From positions 28,141 to 92,140 of the forward strand of contig NZ_KZ859512.1 in the NCBI RefSeq assembly GCF_003382685.1: a DNA stretch of 64,000 nucleotides. Direction: 5' to 3'. Made by a program: the position numbers and the translations under genes. Each line of letters starts with the position of its first letter. Position 1 is the first letter of the stretch. Source of the DNA: Halorussus litoreus. GTDB lineage: Archaea > Halobacteriota > Halobacteria > Halobacteriales > Haladaptataceae. Under the pieces are notes generated by a model. The model was not told the origin of the DNA. It did not search any database and worked only from the letters and a program-made list of their open reading frames with translations. This document shows, one piece after another, positions 58,370 through 64,000 of this stretch.

Positions 58370-58825
58370 ATGACGACGCTCTACGACGTTCCCGCGGAAG
58401 ACCTCATCGACGCGGTCGCCGCGAAGCTGGAGGACCGACTCGACGTACCGGACTGGACCGAATTCGTCAAGACCGGCGAGGGCAAGGAGCTCCCGCCCGA
58501 GCAGGAGGACTTCTGGCACCGCCGCGCCGCGAGCGTGCTCCGGAAGGTCGCCACCGAGGGCCCGGTCGGCGTCGAGCGCCTCGCCACCGAGTACGGCGGC
58601 AAGAAGGGCGGCTCGAACCGCTATCAGGTCGCCCCCGAGCACCGCACGGACGGGAGCCGGAAGATCATCCGGACCATCCTCCAGCAGCTCGAGGACGAGG
58701 ACTTCGTGGACACCGAGGGCAGCGCGGGCCGCATCGTGACCGGCGACGGCCGGAGCCTGCTCGACGACACCGCGGGCGAGGTCATGGAGGAGCTCGACCG
58801 CCCCGAACTCGAACGCTACGCGTAG
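58370..58825 (+). CDS. rps19e: Ribosomal protein S19e
   Basis: A 151-aa archaeal/eukaryotic small-subunit protein: TLYDVPAEDLIDAVAAKL, DWTEFVKTGEGKELPPEQEDFWHRRAASVLRKVATEGPVGVERLATEYGGKK, GSRKIIRTILQQLEDEDFVD. The ATG at 58370 fits a leaderless start, with the upstream frame lacking homology. It is followed by PDCD5 and a PP-loop gene, an order often kept in haloarchaea. Confidence 0.96.
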   Translation: MTTLYDVPAEDLIDAVAAKLEDRLDVPDWTEFVKTGEGKELPPEQEDFWHRRAASVLRKVATEGPVGVERLATEYGGKKGGSNRYQVAPEHRTDGSRKIIRTILQQLEDEDFVDTEGSAGRIVTGDGRSLLDDTAGEVMEELDRPELERYA

Positions 58826-58966
58826 ACGACCTCGGAAGCACGGCGTTTCTTTTCGACCGCGGCGTTCTTTCCGAACCAGGCTCGTTCCAGCCATTCTGTG
58901 CTCCATCCACCCCGTCCTGCGCTCCGTAATGGTTTTTGGCCGTGCCCCGTAACGTAACGATAACGC

Positions 58967-59308
58967 ATGAGCGAACAGCCCGACGACGAGCGACTCGAAG
59001 AACTCCGCAAGAAGAAGATGCAGGAGATGCAGGAGCAGGGCGGCGACGAGGAGGCCCAACAGCAGGCCCAGCAGCAGGCCGACGCCCAGAAGCAGGCCAT
59101 GCTCCGCAAGCATCTGACGGACGGCGCGCGCAAGCGGCTCAACTCCGTCCGGATGAGCAAGCCCGACTTCGCCGAGCAGGTCGAGCGCCAGATCCTCGCC
59201 ATCGCCCAGCGCGGGCAGGTCAACGGGAAGATCGACGAGGAGAAGATGAAGGAGCTCCTCCGGGAACTGAAGCCCGACTCAAAGAGCTTCAACATCCGTC
59301 GGCGGTAG
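58967..59308 (+). CDS. DNA-binding protein, PDCD5 family
   Basis: A 113-aa archaeal PDCD5/TFAR19 protein: an N-terminal coiled helix ([20 protein letters not shown]) with Gln-rich stretch, then the helical bundle [46 protein letters not shown]. These bind nucleic acid, and the human homologue is linked to apoptosis. It ends 1 bp before the next gene. Confidence 0.93.
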   Translation: MSEQPDDERLEELRKKKMQEMQEQGGDEEAQQQAQQQADAQKQAMLRKHLTDGARKRLNSVRMSKPDFAEQVERQILAIAQRGQVNGKIDEEKMKELLRELKPDSKSFNIRRR

Positions 59309-59309
59309 G

Positions 59310-59900
59310 ATGGAGCTCGGTCTGCTCTACAGCGGCGGGAAGGACTCGACGCTCGCCGCGCTCCTGCTCGAGGACTTCTACGACGTGACGCTCGTCACGG
59401 CCACGTTCGGCGTCACCGACGACCACGACCACGCCCGCGAGACGGCGAGCCGACTCGGATTCGACTTCGAGACGGTCGAACTCGACGAGAGCGTGGCCGA
59501 GGAGGCGGTCGAGCGCATGGTCGAGGACGGCTACCCCCGCGACGGCATCCAGCAGGTCCACCTCGCGGCGCTCGAAGCCGTCGCGGAGATGGACTTCGAC
59601 GCGGTGGCCGACGGCACCCGGCGCGACGACAGGGTTCCCTCGGTGTCGCGCGCGCAAGCCCAGAGTCTCGAAGATCGCCACGGCGTCGAGTACATCGTCC
59701 CGTTGGCGGGCTTCGGCCGCGGCGCGGTCGACTCGCTGGTCGAGGAGACTCTCGACGTGACCACCGGTCCGAGCGAGCAGATCCCGAAGGCCGACTACGA
59801 GGCCGAACTCCGGGCTCTGCTGGCGAGCGAGCACGGCGAGGACGCCGTGGCAGAGGTGTTCCCCGATCACACGCAGACGTCCGTGAACGGGCTACGCTGA
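59310..59900 (+). CDS. PP-loop ATPase, DUF7411-like
   Basis: A 196-aa PP-loop (ATP pyrophosphatase) protein. The loop LLYSGGKDSTLAALLL is at residues 5-20. HLAALEAVAEMDFDAVADGTRRDDRVPS follows, with the ADGTRRDD pattern of the diphthamide-ligase/asparagine-synthase relatives. It ends in PDHTQTSVNG. It probably adenylates a substrate, possibly tRNA or diphthamide, but the substrate is not known. It starts one base after the PDCD5 stop. Confidence 0.85.
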   Translation: MELGLLYSGGKDSTLAALLLEDFYDVTLVTATFGVTDDHDHARETASRLGFDFETVELDESVAEEAVERMVEDGYPRDGIQQVHLAALEAVAEMDFDAVADGTRRDDRVPSVSRAQAQSLEDRHGVEYIVPLAGFGRGAVDSLVEETLDVTTGPSEQIPKADYEAELRALLASEHGEDAVAEVFPDHTQTSVNGLR

Positions 59901-60233
59901 GTCTATGCGTCGCGGTTTGGCTGCACCGCTCTTCTACTTGTTCTCGCCGTTCCGAGTGTCGAATACGGGAACGTCTCGGTGACTGTACAGTACTTCGCTG
60001 CTTGCCTATTATAAACTCCTGCGCGCACTTGGGCGCGGCCACGAGAGGCCGCGCCGTGGGAGCGACGCTCCCACGAGCCTGCGCTCGGTGCCCTCGCGCA
60101 GACGCCAGCACGCGCCGGGTGGAATGATAACCAGCGCACGCCGAGTGGAAAGAGAATCCAGCGCACGTCAGGGTGGCCAGCAAGACGGACGAGAAGTAAA
60201 AGCTTCAAGCGCGCGCTCGCCCAACGACTCCCC
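59901..60233. other. Structured intergenic region before hisS
   Basis: Gene-free, with two hairpins near 60040-60080 (GCGCGGCC-ACGAGA-GGCCGCGC; GTGGGAGC-GAC-GCTCCCAC) and three imperfect 27-bp tandem units (about 60107, 60134 and 60161, consensus CCAGCGCACGCCGGGTGGAA). The unit is also found near 13466-13510. The hisS promoter must lie at the right end. Confidence 0.6.
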
Positions 60234-61541
60234 ATGTACGACCGAATCAAGGGGTTCCGGGACTTCTACCCGCCGGAGATGGGCGCGCGGCGGGAGATGT
60301 TCGACACGCTCGAAGACACCGCGCGCCGGTACGGCTTCCGGGAGATCGGCACGCCCGCGCTCGAACGCACCGAGATGTACGTCGACAAGAGCGGCGAGGA
60401 GATCGTCGAGGAGCTGTACGCCTTCGAGGATCAGGGCGGCCGCGAGGTCGCCATGACTCCCGAGCTCACCCCGACCGTCGCGCGGATGGTGGTGGCCAAA
60501 CAGCAGGCGCTGTCCAAGCCAATCAAGTGGTTCTCGACGCGGCCGTTCTGGCGGTACGAGGAGCCCCAGCAGGGTCGCTACCGCGAATTCTACCAGACCA
60601 ACGTCGACATCTTCGGCTCGACCGACCCCGCGGCCGACGCCGAGGTGCTCGCGTTCGCGGCCGACGCGCTGACCGGGCTCGGCCTCTCGGGCGAGGACTT
60701 CGAGTTCCGCGTGAGCCACCGCGACATCCTCGGCGGGCTGCTGGCGGCCTTCGACGCCGACGTGGACACTGGCGCGGCCATCCGCGCGGTGGACAAGAGC
60801 GCGAAGGTCGACCGCGAGGAGTACTACGGCCTGCTCTCTGACGCCGGGCTCTCCTACGACCAGGCCGAGGAGTTCGACGACCTGCTCGACACCCCGGAAG
60901 ACGACCTCGACGACCTCGTCGCGTTCGCCGGAACCGACCGCGTCGAGAACGCGGTCACGAACCTCCAGAACGTGCTCGACGCCACGGCGGACTTCGGCGC
61001 GCGCGAGTTCTGCGACCTCTCGCTCCGGACGGCCCGCGGTCTCGACTACTACACCGGCGTCGTGTTCGAGTGCTTCGACTCGACCGGCGAGGTCGGGCGG
61101 TCGGTGTTCGGTGGCGGCCGCTACGACGACCTCATCGAGAGCTTCGGCGGCCAGCCCACGCCCGCGGTCGGCGTCGCCCCGGGTGCCGCGACCCTCTCGC
61201 TGCTCTGCCAGCGCGCGGGCGTCTGGCCCGAGGAAGCGGCCACGACCGACTACTACGTCCTGCAGGTCGGCGACACCCGCGACGTAGCGGCCGCGATCAC
61301 CCGCGAGCTCCGTGCCGAGGGTCACGTGGTCGAGACCGACGTGTCGGGCCGGAGCTTCGGCGCGCAGCTGGACTACGCCGACTCCATCAACGCCGAGACG
61401 GTGGTCATCGTGGGCGAGCAGGACCTCGCAGACGGGAACGTGACGATCAAGGACATGGCGTCGGGCGACCAGACCGCCGTGCCGCTCGAGGACTTCCCGC
61501 CGGAGGACGAACCGCGGCCGACCTACGAGGACTTCGAGTAG
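60234..61541 (+). CDS. hisS: Histidyl-tRNA synthetase
   Basis: A 435-aa class II HisRS. Motif 1 is GARREMFDTLEDTARRYGFREIGTPALERTEMY, motif 2 is STRPFWRYEEPQQGRYREFYQTNVDIFG, the histidine-A motif appears as ARGLDYYTGVVFE, and motif 3 lies in GGGRYDDLIESFGGQPTPAVGVAPG. A C-terminal anticodon-binding domain follows (YYVLQVGDTRDVAAAIT to DFE). The ATG at 60234 is the expected start. Confidence 0.96.
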   Translation: MYDRIKGFRDFYPPEMGARREMFDTLEDTARRYGFREIGTPALERTEMYVDKSGEEIVEELYAFEDQGGREVAMTPELTPTVARMVVAKQQALSKPIKWFSTRPFWRYEEPQQGRYREFYQTNVDIFGSTDPAADAEVLAFAADALTGLGLSGEDFEFRVSHRDILGGLLAAFDADVDTGAAIRAVDKSAKVDREEYYGLLSDAGLSYDQAEEFDDLLDTPEDDLDDLVAFAGTDRVENAVTNLQNVLDATADFGAREFCDLSLRTARGLDYYTGVVFECFDSTGEVGRSVFGGGRYDDLIESFGGQPTPAVGVAPGAATLSLLCQRAGVWPEEAATTDYYVLQVGDTRDVAAAITRELRAEGHVVETDVSGRSFGAQLDYADSINAETVVIVGEQDLADGNVTIKDMASGDQTAVPLEDFPPEDEPRPTYEDFE

Positions 61542-61586
61542 TCCGCAAATCCAACTTTTTTGTCGCCGTCCAACGGACTGTCTTCC

Positions 61587-61964
61587 ATGTCCCGGAGTTC
61601 GGTGCAGTTCGAGAAGAAGCGTCTCGTCGGCATTCTGTCGGTCCTCACCTTTGGCCTGACGGCGCTGGCGGCGGTGCTGAGTCTAGAGTTCCTCGTCCCG
61701 GTAATCTTCGTCTTCGGCTTCTTCCTCGTCGTGCCGCTGGTTGCGCTTCTCGGAGACTCGCTGCCCATCGTCGAAAGCGAGGGGGACGACTCCCGTGTCG
61801 AGACGGTGAAATCGTCGGGTGACGATCCGGTCGAGCAACTCCGGGAGCGATACGCACGCGGTGACCTCACCGACGAGGAATTCGAGCGACGGCTCGAACG
61901 ACTGCTGGAGACAGAGGACACCGACGTCGGCGATTCGAGGGAGCGCGTGTTCGACCGGGAGTGA
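61587..61964 (+). CDS. SHOCT-domain membrane protein
   Basis: A 125-aa protein. Two hydrophobic helices (about 15-33 and 36-58) are followed by an acidic linker. The C-terminal SHOCT motif (PVEQLRERYARGDLTDEEFERRLERLLETE) is thought to mediate oligomerisation or membrane protein interaction. The ATG at 61587 (MSRSSVQFEKKR) is chosen over 61560. The function is unknown. Confidence 0.85.
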   Translation: MSRSSVQFEKKRLVGILSVLTFGLTALAAVLSLEFLVPVIFVFGFFLVVPLVALLGDSLPIVESEGDDSRVETVKSSGDDPVEQLRERYARGDLTDEEFERRLERLLETEDTDVGDSRERVFDRE

Positions 61965-62056
61965 GAGTCGCCGACGATGCTGAGGGAGTGTTCCCGGGAG
62001 CGAGCGGTATCGGTCGGAGCAACTGCTGGCGCGAATGGCGAACAGACGGCACGGGC

Positions 62057-62089
62057 GAGGCGCACGACCGCGTGGCGGTCGTGCGCCTC
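62057..62089. terminator. Perfect 15-bp hairpin
   Basis: GAGGCGCACGACCGC and GCGGTCGTGCGCCTC flank a GTG loop. It sits in the 278-bp gap between the SHOCT gene and truA. A terminator or RNA processing role is possible; there is no T run. Confidence 0.5.
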
Positions 62090-62242
62090 GTCGAAGCGAA
62101 GCGGTGTGCCGTACTCCCGCGGAGCCGCTTCGCGGCGATTCCTACGTCACGGGGCACTTTCGTCGCGCCCTCCGGTATAAACCTTCACGGGAACGCGAGC
62201 ATTTGACCCGGCGTTAAGTGACGACGGTGCGTACGAGTCTCC

Positions 62243-63037
62243 ATGCGCGCTTTCCGGGTCGCCTACGACGGCCGTCCCTTCCACGGGTTCCAGCGCCAGC
62301 CCGACGTCCCGACCGTCGAGGACCGGATCTTCGAGGCGTTGGCCGAACTCGGAGTCGCCGAAGGCAAACCCGAGGGCTACGCCGCGGCGGGCCGGACCGA
62401 CGCCGGGGTGTCAGCGGTCGCCCAGACGGTGGCCTTCGAGTCTCCCGACTGGCTGACGCCCGCCGCGCTGAACAGCGAACTCCCGGGGTCGATCCGAGCG
62501 TGGGCGAGTGCGGAGGCCTCCGCGGGGTTCCACGCGACCCACGACGCCGCGTTCCGGGAGTACGTCTATCACTGCTACGCGCCCGACGCCGACCTCGCGC
62601 GCGCCGAGCGCGCTCTCGACGCGCTCTGCGGGACGAACGACTTCCACAACCTCACGACGGACGACGAGGGGACCGTGCGGGAGTTACGAGGGGAAGTCAA
62701 TCGTGACGGCGAATATCTCGTCTTCCGACTCCATGCGGGCGGGTTCGTCCGCCAGATGGTCCGCCGGGTGGTGTCGCTGGTCCACGCGGTGGCGGCGGGC
62801 GACGCCCCGATGGCGAAGGTCGAGCGCGTCCTGGGTCCCGACACGGTCGAAGGGCCTGCTGGCGTCGCGCCTGCCCCGGCGTATCCTCTCGTCTTGATGG
62901 ACGTTGGCTACCCCGAACTGACGTTCACGGTGGACGAGGAGGCTGCCGCGAGCGCGCGCGAAGCGTTCGAGGCGCTGCGCGAGGAGCGGGCGACCGGGAC
63001 GCGGGTGACTCGGGAAGTCCTGCTCGGACTCGACTAG
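62243..63037 (+). CDS. truA: tRNA pseudouridine synthase A
   Basis: A 264-aa TruA, modifying U38-U40 of the anticodon stem-loop. Motifs are FRVAYDGRPFHGFQRQPDVPTVED, the catalytic Asp in AAGRTDAGVSAVAQTV, FREYVYHCYAP, CGTNDFHNLTT, and FRLHAGGFVRQMVRRVVSLVHAVAAGD. The ATG at 62243 is fixed by the family start. The archaeal form is slightly short but complete. Confidence 0.94.
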   Translation: MRAFRVAYDGRPFHGFQRQPDVPTVEDRIFEALAELGVAEGKPEGYAAAGRTDAGVSAVAQTVAFESPDWLTPAALNSELPGSIRAWASAEASAGFHATHDAAFREYVYHCYAPDADLARAERALDALCGTNDFHNLTTDDEGTVRELRGEVNRDGEYLVFRLHAGGFVRQMVRRVVSLVHAVAAGDAPMAKVERVLGPDTVEGPAGVAPAPAYPLVLMDVGYPELTFTVDEEAAASAREAFEALREERATGTRVTREVLLGLD

Positions 63038-63261
63038 TCGAACTCGGCTCCAGCCGCTCGGCCAGATTCCGGCCGCTTTCATCCCTTCTTCGTAGTTGCC
63101 CGACCGGAGGTTCTCGACCACGGTGTCGGACGGCCGGCGCGCGATTTCGTCGGTCGCGACGGATTCGGTCGGAACGGAGAGACTCCAGTTCGGTCGCCGG
63201 AACCAACGCCTATAACCGCCGCGCAGACCGACCGAAAACCAACGAGCGTGAGTTTCCGAGA

Positions 63262-63807
63262 ATGACCATCAGATTCGTGACGAGCAACGAGGGGAAGGTC
63301 GAGGAGGCCCGCGAGTACCTCGACCAGGCGGTCGAGCAGGTCAACTACGACTACACCGAGATCCAGAGCGACGACCTCGCGGCAATCGCGGTCGCCGGCG
63401 CGAAAGAGGCCTTCGAGGCGACCGGTGGCGAGGAACCAGTGGTCGTCGACGACTCGGGGCTGTTCGTCGACGCGCTCGGGGGGTTTCCCGGCCCGTACTC
63501 GGCCTACGTCGAGGACACCGTGGGCGTCGAGCGCGTCTGGCGGCTCGCCGAGGCCGAGGACAATCGCCGGGCGCGCTTCCGGGGCGTGGTCGCGTACTAC
63601 GACGGCGAGCGCGCCGAGACGTTCGCGGGGAGCGTGCCGGGCCGCATCGTAGCCCCGCGGGGCGAGGGTGGGTTCGGCTACGACCCCATCTTCGAGCACG
63701 AGGGAACCACGCTGGCCGAGATGAGCACCGAGCGCAAGAACGCTATCTCGCATCGGGGTCGCGCGCTGGCGAAACTCGCCGACTGGCTCGCCGAACGGGC
63801 CGAGTAA
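63262..63807 (+). CDS. XTP/dITP diphosphatase (Ham1/RdgB family)
   Basis: A 181-aa house-cleaning pyrophosphatase that removes ITP and XTP. Motifs are FVTSNEGKVEEAREYL (N-terminal SNxGK), VVVDDSGLFVDALGGFPGPYSAYVEDTVG, GSVPGRIVAPRGEGGFGYDPIF and AEMSTERKNAISHRGRAL. The start at 63262 (MTIRFVTSNE) is the family N-terminus. The 224-bp gap before it has no gene. Confidence 0.94.
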   Translation: MTIRFVTSNEGKVEEAREYLDQAVEQVNYDYTEIQSDDLAAIAVAGAKEAFEATGGEEPVVVDDSGLFVDALGGFPGPYSAYVEDTVGVERVWRLAEAEDNRRARFRGVVAYYDGERAETFAGSVPGRIVAPRGEGGFGYDPIFEHEGTTLAEMSTERKNAISHRGRALAKLADWLAERAE

Positions 63808-63875
63808 CTGGACTCTGCTCGTGTTGCAATTCATCAACGGTAGCCACGTTACTCGCAGAAAAGACGGACGAGTAG

Positions 63876-64000
63876 TCAGGGAGCCTGCGGGTCGTACATG
63901 CAGTACGGCAGGTCGCCGGGATGACTCAGGTCGGTGAGATACTGCCTGATGGCCTCTGTAGTGGTGTCACCGAGCCAGTAGGTTTCCGGCAGGGTGTAGC
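63876..64000 (-). CDS. C-terminal end of a gene running off the window
   Basis: The last 40 codons of an open minus-strand frame: YTLPETYWLGDTTTEAIRQY then LTDLSHPGDLPYCMYDPQAP and a stop at 63876-63878. The composition is protein-like. No family can be assigned from 40 residues; the start is outside the window. Confidence 0.5.
   Translation of the reverse strand, partial: YTLPETYWLGDTTTEAIRQYLTDLSHPGDLPYCMYDPQAP

Overview
The window is haloarchaeal chromosomal DNA (class Halobacteria). The evidence is very high GC, strongly acidic proteins, Tat-plus-lipobox secreted proteins, archaeal translation and transcription factors (S19e, PDCD5, class I LysS, Bat-type HTH regulators), leaderless-looking starts, and families typical of the class (PitA, halocyanin, DUF2249, DUF7123-like). 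The genus cannot be named from this sequence.

Layout. 0-10 kb: a large PAS/GAF sensor kinase, a broken DJ-1/PfpI gene, a HEAT-repeat membrane protein, 6-phosphogluconate dehydrogenase, a 33-base poly-C tract, a stand-alone response regulator and two universal stress proteins. 10.3-18.6 kb: a nitrite-respiration island with a Bat-type regulator, three DUF2249 proteins, two cupins, a protoporphyrinogen-oxidase-like protein, a glutamyl-tRNA-reductase dimerisation-domain protein, a radical SAM/SPASM enzyme, halocyanin and copper nitrite reductase NirK. The island is tied together by a repeated 12-bp palindrome CGAAC-NN-GTTCG. I find eight perfect and three imperfect copies, seven of them 38-42 bp before a start codon. 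18.6-40.5 kb: housekeeping and transport: tRNA-Thr, enoyl-CoA hydratase, an AEC transporter, a hexapeptide-repeat acyltransferase, PitA, PadR, two site-2 proteases, LysS, UMP kinase, a ThiL-like kinase, a complete branched-chain amino acid ABC operon, and NAD synthetase.

40.8-51.6 kb is an integrated element of about 10.7 kb in the 3' half of a tRNA-Gly(CCC) gene. A 47-bp tRNA fragment is duplicated exactly at both ends. A tyrosine recombinase lies next to the intact tRNA. It is followed by a train of overlapping micro-genes (several zinc-ribbon or one-TM proteins), a cytosine-5 DNA methyltransferase, and a lower-GC block of unrecognised genes on the opposite strand, which are candidates for an undescribed restriction or defence module. 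Just beyond the right end lies a HARE-HTH-like plus nuclease-like protein and an Nmad3-like protein.

51.6-64 kb returns to chromosomal genes: a PQQ-type sugar dehydrogenase, a MobB-MoaE fusion, a flippase-like membrane protein, S19e, PDCD5, a PP-loop ATPase, HisS, a SHOCT protein, TruA and the Ham1/RdgB pyrophosphatase.

Intergenic DNA is unusually structured. A dispersed GC-rich repeat, often head-to-head around a CTAGCTACTGCTTGAGCC-like core, occupies four gaps. There are also a 25-bp tandem array after lysS, two tRNA-like hairpin units before tRNA-Gly, and 27-bp repeats before hisS.
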